Shown in pieces: positions 17,917-28,796 of a DNA stretch of 64,000 nt. The notes beneath the pieces are model-generated. The model saw nothing but the letters and a program-made list of their open reading frames with translations, was not told where the DNA came from and ran no database searches. The position numbers were made by a program, and so were the translations under genes. Within the stretch, counting starts at the first letter, position 1. Each line of letters opens with the position of its first letter. The DNA comes from JAJPKK01 sp963802745 (lineage in GTDB: Bacteria; Pseudomonadota; Alphaproteobacteria; Rhizobiales; Xanthobacteraceae): the NCBI GenBank assembly GCA_963802745.1, contig CAWDKL010000048.1, forward strand, positions 1-64,000, in the 5' to 3' direction.

Positions 17917-20157
17917 ATGACGATAAAACACGCCCTATTCGCCGGAACGGCACTCGGCATCGCAATGCTGGCAGGCGTGCCGATGGCGGCGCGCGCTCAA
18001 GCGCCGGCCGTGGCGGCACCGGCGATCGACGCCAACGACATCGGCGGCGTCGTGACCGGCCGGACAGGGCCGGAAGCGGGCGTGTGGGTGGTGGCCGAGA
18101 CCACTGATCTCGGCACCCGCTTCGCCAAGATGGCGGTGACCGACGATCTCGGCCGCTTCGTGGTGCCGGATTTGCCCAAGGCGACCTACCGGGTGTGGGT
18201 GCGTGGCTATGGGCTTGTGGATTCCCCAAAAATTACCACTGAACCGGGCAAGACCCTTGCTCTCACCGCCGTGACCGCCCCGACCCCGCAGGCCGCAGCG
18301 CAATACTATCCGGCGATCTACTGGGCCTCCATGATCAAGGTGCCGGACAAGAGCATGTTCCCTGGCACCGGTCCGAACGGCAACGGCATTCCGCTCGCCT
18401 ACAAGTCGCAAGACCTCTGGATCAACACGGTAAAGACCAATGGCTGCGGCAACTGCCACCAGATCGGCAACTATGCGACGCGCAATATCCCTGCGGCGCT
18501 CGGCACGTTCGACTCCTCGATCGCCGCCTGGGCGCGCCGGCTGCAGTCCGGTCCCGCCGGCCGCGACATGTCGCGGTTCATGGCCACCCTGCTGACGCCC
18601 GACGGCGGTCACCTCAAGGCGCTGGCGGACTGGACCGACCGCATCAAGGCCGGCGAAATTCCCGCCACCGTGCCGCCGCGGCCGGCCGGGATCGAGCGCA
18701 ATCTCGTCGTCACGGTGCGCGACTGGTCGGACCCCAAGCACTATCTCCACGATCTCACGCTGACCGACCGGCGCAAGCCGACCATCAACGGCTATGGGCT
18801 GATCTATGGGGCGGCGGAACTTTCCACCGACAATCTGCCGGTGCTCGATCCGGTGAAAAACACCAAGACCACCATGAAGGTGCCGGTCGCCGATCCGAAA
18901 TATGCCCCGAGTTCGGCGCTCAACAACCCGACCAACGCGCCGTCGGCGTATTTTGGCATGGAGCAGACCTGGGACACCCAGGTCAACGCCCACAATCCCA
19001 TGATGGACCAGGACGGCCGGGTTTATTACACGGCGCAGACGCGATCCCCGAAAGATCCGCCGGACTATTGCAAGAAGGATTCACCGCTCCGCTCGGCGCA
19101 ACTCTATCCGCTCGCCGCACGGCAGGACGGTTTCGTGCAGAATGCCCGCCAGGTCACGGTGTGGGATCCGAGCACGAAGAAGTTCTCCTTCATCGATACC
19201 TGCTTCGGTACCCATCACCTGAATTTCGCCGAGGACGCCGACAATACGCTGTGGCTCAGCAACAACACGCAGGGCGCTTCGGCCGTCGTCGGCTGGATCA
19301 ACACCAAGCTGTATTGGCAGACCGGGGATGCCGCCAAGGCGCAGGGCTGGACCCCGCTCATCGTCGATACCAACGGCAACGGCAAGCGCGACGAAGGCTA
19401 TAACGAGCCCGGGAAACCGGCGGACTACACCAAGGATACCCGCATCCCCTACGCGATGTATGCGATCGCCTATTCGCCGGCCGACGGGGCGATCTGGGGA
19501 TCGAACCTGGCCCACCCCGGATACATCTTGCGCCTCGCGCCCGGTGCCAATCCGGCCGAAACCGCGCTGGCGGAAATCTACAAAATCCCGCTGCCCGGCT
19601 TCGGCATTCGCGGTGCAGACGTGGATCGCAAGGGCGTCGTGTGGATGCCGCTCAACTCCGGCCATATCGCGAGCTTCGACCGCCGCAAATGCAAGGGCCC
19701 GCTCAACGGACCGGGCGCCGAATTGGGCGAGAAATGCCCAGAAGGCTTCGCATTCTATCCGATTCCGGGGCCCGGTTTCCAGAACGATCCGGGCGCGGAG
19801 GAAAATCCCTATTACACCTGGGTCGACCAGCACAATATCTTAGGCCTCGGCGCCGACGTCCCGCTCGCAACCGGCAACCAGTCGGACTCGCTGCATGCGC
19901 TGGTCGATGGACGCGTGATGGAACTGCGCGTGCCCTATCCAATGGGGTTCTTCGCGAAGGGCATCGACGGCCGCATCGATGACGCCAATGCCGGCTGGAA
20001 GGGTCGGGGGCTGTGGGTGACGTCCGGCAACCGCACGCCGATGCATATCGAAGGCATCGATGCGCCGGCACCGGGCGCGCCGGGGGCGACACCGGCGACG
20101 CTGTCGAGCCCGCTGGTCGTGCACTTCCAGTTGCGCCCCGATCCGCTGGCGCATTGA
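17917..20157 (+). CDS. Secreted protein: carboxypeptidase-regulatory-like domain + CxxCH + beta-propeller
   Basis: 746 residues from ATG 17917 (behind CAGGGAG; an in-frame extension upstream has no coding character). Signal peptide ends about residue 27 (MAARAQ). Next is a ~75-residue beta-sandwich like carboxypeptidase regulatory domains (GVVTGRTGPEAGVWVVAE … DLGRFVVPDLPKATYRVWVRGYG), then one heme-binding motif CGNCHQIGN near residue 180. A long region rich in W-, D- and G-turn repeats follows (LWLSNNTQGASAVVGW, AIWGSNLAHPGYILRLAPG, VVWMPLNSGHIASFDRRK), suggesting an SMP-30/Vgb-type propeller. Probably a periplasmic redox enzyme or binding protein linked to the neighbouring cytochrome. Substrate unknown. 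Confidence 0.72.
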   Translation: MTIKHALFAGTALGIAMLAGVPMAARAQAPAVAAPAIDANDIGGVVTGRTGPEAGVWVVAETTDLGTRFAKMAVTDDLGRFVVPDLPKATYRVWVRGYGLVDSPKITTEPGKTLALTAVTAPTPQAAAQYYPAIYWASMIKVPDKSMFPGTGPNGNGIPLAYKSQDLWINTVKTNGCGNCHQIGNYATRNIPAALGTFDSSIAAWARRLQSGPAGRDMSRFMATLLTPDGGHLKALADWTDRIKAGEIPATVPPRPAGIERNLVVTVRDWSDPKHYLHDLTLTDRRKPTINGYGLIYGAAELSTDNLPVLDPVKNTKTTMKVPVADPKYAPSSALNNPTNAPSAYFGMEQTWDTQVNAHNPMMDQDGRVYYTAQTRSPKDPPDYCKKDSPLRSAQLYPLAARQDGFVQNARQVTVWDPSTKKFSFIDTCFGTHHLNFAEDADNTLWLSNNTQGASAVVGWINTKLYWQTGDAAKAQGWTPLIVDTNGNGKRDEGYNEPGKPADYTKDTRIPYAMYAIAYSPADGAIWGSNLAHPGYILRLAPGANPAETALAEIYKIPLPGFGIRGADVDRKGVVWMPLNSGHIASFDRRKCKGPLNGPGAELGEKCPEGFAFYPIPGPGFQNDPGAEENPYYTWVDQHNILGLGADVPLATGNQSDSLHALVDGRVMELRVPYPMGFFAKGIDGRIDDANAGWKGRGLWVTSGNRTPMHIEGIDAPAPGAPGATPATLSSPLVVHFQLRPDPLAH

Positions 20158-20169
20158 ACCTTGTCGTCG

Positions 20170-20202
20170 CGGATCGAAACCGGCGGCGCCGGTTTCGATC
20201 CG
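20170..20202 (+). terminator. Palindromic hairpin terminator candidate
   Basis: A 15-bp perfect stem, CGGATCGAAACCGGC / GCCGGTTTCGATCCG, with a GGC loop, 12 bases after the stop of the propeller gene. No long T-run follows. Confidence 0.6.
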
Positions 20203-20305
20203 ACGATAAAGCAAGCGCCCCCAAGAAATGGCGAAGCCTCCGGCTTCCCAATGCGCGCCCCCAAAGGGCGCGGTGTGCTCCATCGGAATAGAATTGGGGG
20301 GCTTT

Positions 20306-22633
20306 ATGCGTTCAATGTCCAACGTCGAAGGGACCGAACCGTCCGCGATGGCGCAGTCGCTGGTTCGGGTGCTGATCCTCATCGCTTTCGGAAGCTTCGG
20401 AATCATCGCACTGCTCGCATCGGCCGCTCCCGGCACGCTGGCGATCAGCGTTGCCGTGATCGCCGCGATCGCTTGCTATTTTGCATTGAAGCACGTCGTG
20501 CCTTTCATCGACGACAGCGCCCTGGCACAGGGCAAATTCTTGGACTCGCTTAATCTGAAATACGTCGATGCAGCAATTCTGGTGTCTGCGGCGCTGAGTA
20601 TTTTTATCGAGCTCGCCATTATCAGGTGGCAATCATCAATTCTTCCGTTTTTTGCGTTTTATAAAAATTTCAGTCTGCTGGCTTGTTTTGCCGGCCTTGG
20701 GCTGGGCTACGCGCTGGCCACGCGCGACCGCGTTGCGCTGGTCATCGTGCTGCCGTTGCTCGCTTGGCAATTCCTATTCATGACGGTCCTGCGCTATTCC
20801 GGCGACACGCTCGCCATCAATCCGTTCCGTGAACAGCTCACGATGGGCGTCCGCATGAGCGATTTGCGGAGCCAAATTTTGCTGTATGGGTTGCTGGCGC
20901 TGGTCTTCCTGATGACGGCTTTGACGTTCATGCCCGTGGGTCAGCTGTGCGGCCGGCTGATGGAGCGCCGCGCCAAGCTGCGGGCGTATGGCCTGAACTT
21001 GCTCGGCAGCTTACTCGGCGTCGTCGTGATGCTGGCGGCGAGTTTTCTATGGACGCCGCCAGCCGTCTGGTTTTCCCTCTGTTTTCTTGCCATTCTGCTA
21101 TTTACGTTGAGGACGCCGGCTTTGATGATGATCGGCCTTTCCTTTACGCTTGCGAGTGTGATTATTCTAACCTGGCCGGTTAATCCGCTGTCGAACCGCG
21201 TCTATTCCCCGTATCAGCTTTTGGAGATTGGACGCAATGAGGATTCCGGCCTGACGATGATCAACGCCGCGGGCCATTACCTTCAGCACATTTACGATTT
21301 CTCCGACCCGCGCGACACCCGGTGGAACGACATTCGCGGATATTATGACTTTCCCTACAAAGCGCATCCGGTACTGAAGAATATCGCAGTCGTTGGTGCC
21401 GGAACCGGCAACGACGTGGCGGCCGCCTTGCGCGCCGGGGCTGAACACGTCGAGGCCATCGAAATCGACCCGGCCGTGCAGTTGACCGGCGCCGTGAGCC
21501 ACCCCGAGAAGCCGTACGACGATCCCCGAGTTCATTCCGTCATCAACGATGCCCGTTCGTTTCTGCGAACGACGGACCAAACCTTCGACCTGGTGGTCTA
21601 CGGCTTCCTGGACTCGCATACGCTGCTGAGCCAGGGTTCGAGCGTGCGTCTCGATTCGTTCGTTTATACCGTCGAGGGACTGCGGGAGGCGCGCTCCCGG
21701 CTGACGCCCGACGGCGTATTGTCTTTGTCGTTTGCGGTTTTATCCCCGGAACTGGGTCACAAAATCTATCTTATGTTGCAGCAGGCGTTTGACGGCAGAC
21801 CGCCGATCTGCGTGAAGCGGGCCGAGGTTGACGGCTTGATCATATTCCTGGAGTCGAACGACCCGAACTGGGCGCCGCCGCCGAAACTGGTGGAAGACGC
21901 GGGCCTTGTGGACACCACGGCGTTTTATGCGGATCCGTCGCTGCGTGCCGACGTATCGACGGACGACTGGCCGTTCTTCTACATGCCGCGACGCATCTAT
22001 CCCGTGTCGTACCTTATCATGGTATTCGGCGTATCCATGCTTTCCCTGCTCCTGGCGGCCAATTTTTTCACCGAACGGCCGAAGGTCGGTCACCTGTCGT
22101 TTTTCTTTCTCGGCGCCGGTTTCATGTTGATCGAAACCAAGGGAATCACCGAAATGGGCCTGACCTTCGGCAATACGTGGCAGGTGATCGGTGTGGTGAT
22201 CGCGGGCATTTTGACCATGGCGTTCCTGGGGAATTGCGCCGTTCAGTGGTTCGGCATCAAGCGTCCGCTGATTCCCTATTTATGCTTGTTCGCCACGTTG
22301 GCGGTCGGCTGGTATTTTGCCGGATCGGGCGGGTTCGCCTCCACGCCTCTCGGGCGATTGGAAACCGCCACGTTGCTGACCTTGCCGCTGTTATTTTCCG
22401 GTATCGTCTTTTCGACGCTGCTCTCTGGCAAGGGGCAGGTTTCCGGGATGATCGCCATGAATCTGCTCGGGGCCATCTTCGGCGGCTTGCTGGAATATAA
22501 CTCGATGTATTTTGGTTTCCAGTTCCTCTATTTGATCGCCATCGGGTGCTATCTGATGGCCTTCGTGTCCGATCTGGCTTTTGCGAAGTCTGACGCCGGC
22601 GAACTCCCGGCGGCTGCCGGCGCGATCGGGTAA
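20306..22633 (+). CDS. Polytopic membrane protein with spermidine-synthase-like methyltransferase domain
   Basis: 775 residues from ATG 20306 (behind GGGGGG); an open extension to 20228 lacks hydrophobic or coding character. About nine helices come first, then a soluble Rossmann domain (IAVVGAGTGNDVAAALRAGAEHVEAIEIDPAV, then FDLVVYGFLDSHTLLS), then about six more helices, including the conserved FFFLGAGFMLIETKGITEMGL. This is the fused MFS-like/spermidine-synthase-like architecture. The polyamine-synthase proton acceptor is not obvious and no SpeD is nearby, so polyamine synthesis should not be assumed. The gene is visibly more AT-rich than its neighbours in its N-terminal third (runs such as TTTTATAAAAATTT), hinting at acquisition. 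Confidence 0.75.
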   Translation: MRSMSNVEGTEPSAMAQSLVRVLILIAFGSFGIIALLASAAPGTLAISVAVIAAIACYFALKHVVPFIDDSALAQGKFLDSLNLKYVDAAILVSAALSIFIELAIIRWQSSILPFFAFYKNFSLLACFAGLGLGYALATRDRVALVIVLPLLAWQFLFMTVLRYSGDTLAINPFREQLTMGVRMSDLRSQILLYGLLALVFLMTALTFMPVGQLCGRLMERRAKLRAYGLNLLGSLLGVVVMLAASFLWTPPAVWFSLCFLAILLFTLRTPALMMIGLSFTLASVIILTWPVNPLSNRVYSPYQLLEIGRNEDSGLTMINAAGHYLQHIYDFSDPRDTRWNDIRGYYDFPYKAHPVLKNIAVVGAGTGNDVAAALRAGAEHVEAIEIDPAVQLTGAVSHPEKPYDDPRVHSVINDARSFLRTTDQTFDLVVYGFLDSHTLLSQGSSVRLDSFVYTVEGLREARSRLTPDGVLSLSFAVLSPELGHKIYLMLQQAFDGRPPICVKRAEVDGLIIFLESNDPNWAPPPKLVEDAGLVDTTAFYADPSLRADVSTDDWPFFYMPRRIYPVSYLIMVFGVSMLSLLLAANFFTERPKVGHLSFFFLGAGFMLIETKGITEMGLTFGNTWQVIGVVIAGILTMAFLGNCAVQWFGIKRPLIPYLCLFATLAVGWYFAGSGGFASTPLGRLETATLLTLPLLFSGIVFSTLLSGKGQVSGMIAMNLLGAIFGGLLEYNSMYFGFQFLYLIAIGCYLMAFVSDLAFAKSDAGELPAAAGAIG

Positions 22634-22652
22634 GCGGCCCTCGAAGTATCCG

Positions 22653-22955
22653 CTAAGGCTGCACGCCCTCATAGCCTTCGACGATCGCGATATCGGCCAC
22701 GGCGCGGCCGCGCCTTAATGCCATGGCCTCCCGATATTCCGGCGACCGGTAGCAGGCCAGCGCGGACGCGTAGTCGGGAAATTCGATCACCACCAGCCGC
22801 GAATGGAAATTGCCTTCGAGCACTTCGTGGCGGCCGGCGCGAACCACATAGCGGCCGCCAAATTTGCGGAATGCGACCTGATTCGCCGCCACGTACTCCT
22901 TGTATCCCTCCGTGTCGGTAACCTCGACCTGGGCAAGCCAGTAACCCTTTGGCAT
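22653..22955 (-). CDS. DUF1330 family protein
   Basis: 100 residues with the DUF1330 ferredoxin-like-fold pattern: KGYWLAQVEVTDTEGYKEYVAANQ, GGRYVVRAGRHEVLEG, RLVVIEFPDYASALACYRSPEYREAMALR. These small dimeric alpha/beta-barrel proteins have no assigned reaction. Its ATG follows the pyrF stop with no gap (TAAATG), so the two are co-transcribed and translationally coupled, a gene order typical of this order of bacteria. Confidence 0.9.
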   Translation of the reverse strand: MPKGYWLAQVEVTDTEGYKEYVAANQVAFRKFGGRYVVRAGRHEVLEGNFHSRLVVIEFPDYASALACYRSPEYREAMALRRGRAVADIAIVEGYEGVQP

Positions 22956-23663
22956 TTACCCTGCTCCCCCGTGGGTGGCGGCGGCGATTTCCGCCACGAT
23001 GGCAGTGGCGGCGGCCTTCGGGTCGGGCGCGGCGACGATCGGGCGGCCCACCACCAGATGATCGACACCCGCTGCGATCGCACGCGCGGGCGTCATGATG
23101 CGCTTCTGGTCGTCCACGCCGGTGCCGGCCGGCCGGATGCCGGGACTGACGAGGACCATGCGCGGGCCCACGAGCGGACGCAGCGTTGCGGCTTCGGCCC
23201 CTGAGCACACCAGGCCGTCAACGCCGATATCGCGGGCCTGTGTGGCGCGCTCCGCGACCAGCTCCGGCACCGTGAAGTCGTAGCCGGCCGCGGCCAAGTC
23301 GGCGTCGTCATACGATGTCAACACCGTCACGGCGAGAATGCGCAACGAACCGCGCGCCTCCACGGCCGCCTTCATGGTCTGCGGATAGGCATGGACGCTC
23401 AGAAACGTCGCGCCAAGCCGGGCGACGCTTTCCACGCCCTTGGCAACAGTATTACCGATATCATGCAGTTTGAGGTCGAGAAAAACTCGTTTTCCTGCGC
23501 CGGCCAATACCCCGACAAGAGGAAGGCCGCCGGCAAAAGCCAACTGGTATCCGATTTTGTAAAAACTCACCGTTTCGCCGAGGCAATCCACCATTTTTTC
23601 GGCGGACGCCACCGATGGAACGTCCAACGCGACGATGAGACGGTCACGCGCCTCCAAGATCAT
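22956..23663 (-). CDS. pyrF: Orotidine 5'-phosphate decarboxylase
   Basis: 235 residues, normal for the family. It converts OMP to UMP, the last step of de novo pyrimidine synthesis. TIM-barrel signatures: LIVALDVPSVASAEKMV at the N-terminus, the active-site cluster FLDLKLHDIGNTV (Asp-Lys-Asp), VHAYPQTMK, LVCSGAEAATLR, and the phosphate-binding loop VSPGIRPAG followed by ARAIAAGVDHLVVGRPI. Immediately upstream of the DUF1330 gene and downstream of the PmtA-like methyltransferase, all on the minus strand. Confidence 0.97.
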   Translation of the reverse strand: MILEARDRLIVALDVPSVASAEKMVDCLGETVSFYKIGYQLAFAGGLPLVGVLAGAGKRVFLDLKLHDIGNTVAKGVESVARLGATFLSVHAYPQTMKAAVEARGSLRILAVTVLTSYDDADLAAAGYDFTVPELVAERATQARDIGVDGLVCSGAEAATLRPLVGPRMVLVSPGIRPAGTGVDDQKRIMTPARAIAAGVDHLVVGRPIVAAPDPKAAATAIVAEIAAATHGGAG

Positions 23664-23687
23664 GAGGTCGGGCTCTCCACCGATTGA

Positions 23688-24290
23688 TCAGGATTTCCGG
23701 TAAACCCAAACGCGCGCGGGGGGTAAATTCAGCCAGATGCGCGCGCAGCCCTGCGCATGCGTGCCCGGAAAGGTGCGCGGAATCGGTGGTATCATCGCGT
23801 AGGTGAATTGAATGAACGGAGCACCGGGGCTCAGCAAGGCTAATGCGTCAGCCAGCAGCCGCAGTCGGAACTTCGGCGGTTTGTTGAACAGCGGCAATCC
23901 CGATACGATCGCGGCCGCCGGTTCACGCAACAGGGTGGCCAGCAAGCGGCGGATCCCGTAAGCGTCGCCTTGAATAACGGTCGCGTCGGGATAGCGCGTG
24001 CGCAGCAACCGGCAGAATGTCGGGTTGAACTCGACCAGCACCATCCGGGATGGGTCGATCCCACGATCGACCAAAGCCGCCGTGACCGCACCGGTTCCCG
24101 GACCGAGTTCGATGATGGGTCCCGCGACACCGGGGTCAACGCAGGCTGCCATTTGTCGCGCCAACGCGCGCCCCGAAGGAAGCACGGCGCCCGTCGCCAA
24201 GGGTCGTTCCATCCAGGAACGGATAAAGCTCACCTCGTCGTCAAGGCGCAACCTTCGCTTGGCCAGGCTCAACGTGGCTTGAAACGACAT
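23688..24290 (-). CDS. PmtA-like phospholipid/rRNA-adenine-type methyltransferase
   Basis: About 200 residues from ATG 24290 (MSFQATLSLAKRRL). The open frame extends to a TTG at 24368 but the ATG gives the usual length. SAM-binding motif I is PIIELGPGTGAVTAALVDRGI, with a following acidic residue in MVLVEFNPTF, then VIQGDAY and VSGLPLFN (motif IV region). The family includes Rhizobium-type phosphatidylethanolamine N-methyltransferase PmtA, which makes phosphatidylcholine, and KsgA-like enzymes. Position between dnaJ and pyrF is conserved in Bradyrhizobium and Rhodopseudomonas relatives. PmtA activity is likely but not proved by sequence. Confidence 0.75.
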   Translation of the reverse strand: MSFQATLSLAKRRLRLDDEVSFIRSWMERPLATGAVLPSGRALARQMAACVDPGVAGPIIELGPGTGAVTAALVDRGIDPSRMVLVEFNPTFCRLLRTRYPDATVIQGDAYGIRRLLATLLREPAAAIVSGLPLFNKPPKFRLRLLADALALLSPGAPFIQFTYAMIPPIPRTFPGTHAQGCARIWLNLPPARVWVYRKS

Positions 24291-24408
24291 CTGGGGATCC
24301 AATTTCGGCGCCGCTCCAAACAGTGTCACACCACTGTCACGGTTATAGAGCGGTGGCGCCGGGGTCAAGGCCGCGTGATCACGAAACGAGCAATATCGTG
24401 GACAGCGG

Positions 24409-25530
24409 TCACGCGGAGCCCGCGCCGGTTCCGAAGAAGTCCTTCACGCGACTAAAGAAGCCAGCCGATTCCGGGTGGGTGTCGTTGGACGACAGTTTTT
24501 GGAATTCCGTCAACAATTCGCGCTGGCGTTTGGTCAGGTTCTGCGGCGTCTCCACCAGGATCTGGACGTACATGTCCCCCATCTGTTTGGAGCGCAGCAC
24601 CGGCATGCCTTTGCCGGGCAGGCGAATTCGCCGTCCCGATTGACTCCCTTCAGGGATTTTGACCCGTGTCTTGCCGCCGTCGATGGTCGGCACCTCGAAA
24701 TCCCCGCCCAAGGCCGCGGTGACCATGGAAATCGGTGCACTGCAGTGCAAATCGGCGCCGTCCCGCTGGAAAAACAGATGGGCCGCGATCGAGAGAAAAA
24801 TATACAAATCCCCCGAAGGTCCGCCCCGCAGCCCTGCCTCCCCTTCGCCCGAGAGGCGAATCCGGGTGCCCTCCTCAACTCCGGGCGGAATGTTGACGGA
24901 AAGCGCGCGGTCCCGTGTGGTGCGGCCCTGGCCGCCGCAGGCCGTACAGGGTGTTTCTATGATCTGGCCGCGGCCATGGCAGGACGGACACGTACGTTCC
25001 AGGGTAAAGAAACCCTGCGCATGCCAAATCTTGCCTTGTCCGCCGCAGCTGGCGCAAACCTTGGGTTTGGTCCCGGCCTTGGCGCCGCTGCCCGCGCAAA
25101 TCTCGCAGGTGACCGACGTCGGAATGCGGATTTGCGCGGTCTTGCCGTTAAATGCTTCTTCCAGCGTAATTTCCATATTATAGCGTAAGTCCGCGCCGCG
25201 CTCGCGGCCGGAACCGCGGCCTCGGCGCGGGCCCATTTCGAAGAACTGGTCAAATATATCCGCGAAGGACGAGGCGAAGTCCGCGCCGAAGCCGGCCCCC
25301 CGCTGCTCGAATGCCGCATGGCCGAATCGGTCGTAGGCGGCGCGTTTCTCGCCGTCCTTGAGCACCTCGTAGGCCTCGTTGAGTTCCTTGAACCGGTGCT
25401 CCGCATCAACGTCCCCCGGATTGCGATCCGGGTGCAATTTCATGGCGAGCTTGCGAAATGCCGCCTTGAGATCCGCATCCGTAGCACCGCGTTCGACGCC
25501 GAGAATTTCGTAATAATCCCGTTTGGTCAT
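24409..25530 (-). CDS. dnaJ: Hsp40 co-chaperone DnaJ
   Basis: 373 residues, full-length type I DnaJ. J domain at 1-70 with HPD (MKLHPDRNPGD), a G/F-rich linker (FGHAAFEQRGAGFGADF), four zinc-binding CxxCxGxG repeats (CEICAGSG, CASCGGQG, CPSCHGRG, CTACGGQG), then two substrate-binding barrels and a C-terminal dimerisation segment. It stimulates the DnaK ATPase and delivers unfolded clients. It is downstream of dnaK on the same strand but separated by ~346 bp holding a hairpin and a dispersed repeat, so it may have its own promoter. Confidence 0.97.
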   Translation of the reverse strand: MTKRDYYEILGVERGATDADLKAAFRKLAMKLHPDRNPGDVDAEHRFKELNEAYEVLKDGEKRAAYDRFGHAAFEQRGAGFGADFASSFADIFDQFFEMGPRRGRGSGRERGADLRYNMEITLEEAFNGKTAQIRIPTSVTCEICAGSGAKAGTKPKVCASCGGQGKIWHAQGFFTLERTCPSCHGRGQIIETPCTACGGQGRTTRDRALSVNIPPGVEEGTRIRLSGEGEAGLRGGPSGDLYIFLSIAAHLFFQRDGADLHCSAPISMVTAALGGDFEVPTIDGGKTRVKIPEGSQSGRRIRLPGKGMPVLRSKQMGDMYVQILVETPQNLTKRQRELLTEFQKLSSNDTHPESAGFFSRVKDFFGTGAGSA

Positions 25531-25556
25531 GCCACGCTATTCCTACGCAGCGCAAA

Positions 25557-25585
25557 ACACCCTTCCCGGAAACCGGAAAGGGTGT
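25557..25585 (-). terminator. Hairpin between dnaK and dnaJ
   Basis: On the minus strand the arms ACACCCTTTCCGG and CCGGGAAGGGTGT pair around a TTT loop and are followed by TTTTG. It lies 27 bases upstream of the dnaJ start and could attenuate dnaK read-through into dnaJ, or protect the 3' end of the dnaK message. Confidence 0.6.
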
Positions 25586-25604
25586 AGAATTAATGATTTA
25601 GCGT

Positions 25605-25735
25605 GGATTTCGGTCACGTCGAATTATCCTGGGAAAACATGCCCGGACGTATCTCGGACATCCGCGCTTTGTTTGCCGACGTGCAGCAAGTAACACGCAG
25701 ATGCCCGCGACGAACGCGGGCATGAGGATGATGCG
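25605..25735 (-). repeat. Dispersed intergenic repeat, type A (diverged copy)
   Basis: Read on the minus strand: ATGCCCGCGTTCGTCGCGGG, a central CTTGCTGC…, a GATGTCCG…CGTCCGGGCATG hairpin, then TTCCCAGG and GACGTGACCGAAATCC. The same order of blocks occurs at 50010-50160 and 56281-56411. It sits in the dnaK-dnaJ gap (25531-25876), which holds no gene. Confidence 0.65.
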
Positions 25736-25876
25736 ATCCCATCGGAACCTGCTCTCGCCCGGGAACCCATCCGCGGAGATATCCCTCAGGCGCAGTTTGA
25801 AATCCAACAATCTCAGCGCGCCATGCGATCCCCCGACGCCCGCGGCACCGCCTTTTCACCGGGACCGCGTCGCTAA

Positions 25877-27787
<1,911 letters not shown>

Positions 27788-27934
27788 CTCTCAATCCTCT
27801 TCTGTCAGCAGATCGGCCGAGTCCATGCGGCACCCGGAAGAAGCATCGTCACAGGCCTCGCGCCTGTGTCGGACCGCCCCTGGTCCGATCCCTATTTTAT
27901 CATCCGCCGGAGCCCCGGCGGGGTTCACAGCGTC

Positions 27935-27962
27935 ATATAGGAGGTGGTCGATATGCCGCAAG
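27935..27962 (-). promoter_or_regulatory. Heat-shock (RpoH) promoter candidate for dnaK
   Basis: On the minus strand CTTG (27962-27959), exactly 17 bases, then CCTATAT (27941-27935). This fits the alphaproteobacterial RpoH pattern CTTG-N17/18-CYTATNT. It is ~148 bp before the dnaK ATG, leaving a long leader. Confidence 0.6.
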
Positions 27963-28114
27963 GCGGGAACCGGCGAAATCGTAAGCGAACGCAAGCACCG
28001 TGAGAGGTAGCGCCGGTATTTGGCGAGGATGGTTCTCATAATGCGGCCGTAATCGCGGCGCCGATAGGTTTGCCAAGGGCAGTGCCGGTGCGGCATGCTC
28101 ACGGCTTGCAGATC

Positions 28115-28753
28115 ATGATGCCATCGCGTGCGGTTCCACTTGCCCCGGCCGGCCTGCGGATTGTCCCAGGGTTCTTCGATCGCCGCCGGCAGGAGCAACT
28201 GGCCGAGGCGGTATATGATGTGATCCGGCAGGCGCCGCTGTTTACCCCGGTGATGCCGGTAACCCGCAAGCCGTTCTCGGTGCGGATGACCAATTGCGGG
28301 CCGCTTGGCTGGGTATCGGACGGTGATGGCTATCGTTACCAGACCACCCACCCGGTGACCGGCCGGCCCTGGCCGCCGATACCCGATATGCTTCTTGATG
28401 CTTGGGCTCAGTTCGCCGCCTACCCGAATCGACCGCAAGCATGCCTCGTGAACGTCTACGGACCGGCCGCCCGGATGGGGCTGCACCAGGATCGCGACGA
28501 GGAGGATTTGGCCGCGCCGGTGGTCTCGGTCTCGCTCGGCGCGACATGCCGGTTTCGGGTCGGCGGAACCACCCGGACGGCACCGACCCGGTCCTTCCTG
28601 TTGGCATCGGGCGATGTCGTGGTGCTCGCCGGCACTGCGCGGCTGGCGTTTCACGGGGTTGATCGCATCCTGCCCGGCACGTCCACGCTTTTGCCCGAAG
28701 GCGGACGCATCAATCTGACGCTGCGCCGGGTCGGGGCGGCGTACGACCCGTGA
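28115..28753 (+). CDS. alkB: AlkB-type 2-oxoglutarate/Fe(II) dioxygenase
   Basis: 212 residues from ATG 28115 (a second ATG follows at once; the open frame reaches back to a TTG at 28070). It removes alkyl lesions (1-methyladenine, 3-methylcytosine) from nucleic acids. Visible are the nucleotide-flip/substrate region VRMTNCGPLGWVSD and NVYGPAARMGLHQDRDEED with the HxD iron ligands. Distal His is in AFHGVDRILPG, and RINLTLRR supplies the 2-oxoglutarate Arg and the class-defining second Arg. It is divergent from dnaK and shares its upstream region. Confidence 0.92.
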   Translation: MMPSRAVPLAPAGLRIVPGFFDRRRQEQLAEAVYDVIRQAPLFTPVMPVTRKPFSVRMTNCGPLGWVSDGDGYRYQTTHPVTGRPWPPIPDMLLDAWAQFAAYPNRPQACLVNVYGPAARMGLHQDRDEEDLAAPVVSVSLGATCRFRVGGTTRTAPTRSFLLASGDVVVLAGTARLAFHGVDRILPGTSTLLPEGGRINLTLRRVGAAYDP

Positions 28754-28796
28754 CGAAGTCTATGACGCCTTATTGGAAGGTTGGAGGAACCGGTTC

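Noticed and set aside
20306..22633. Polyamine biosynthesis operon
   Set aside because: Only a SAM-domain resemblance; no speD or decarboxylase gene nearby.
27788..28114. CIRCE operator upstream of dnaK
   Set aside because: No TTAGCACTC-N9-GAGTGCTAA or close match found; only the RpoH-like promoter is supported.
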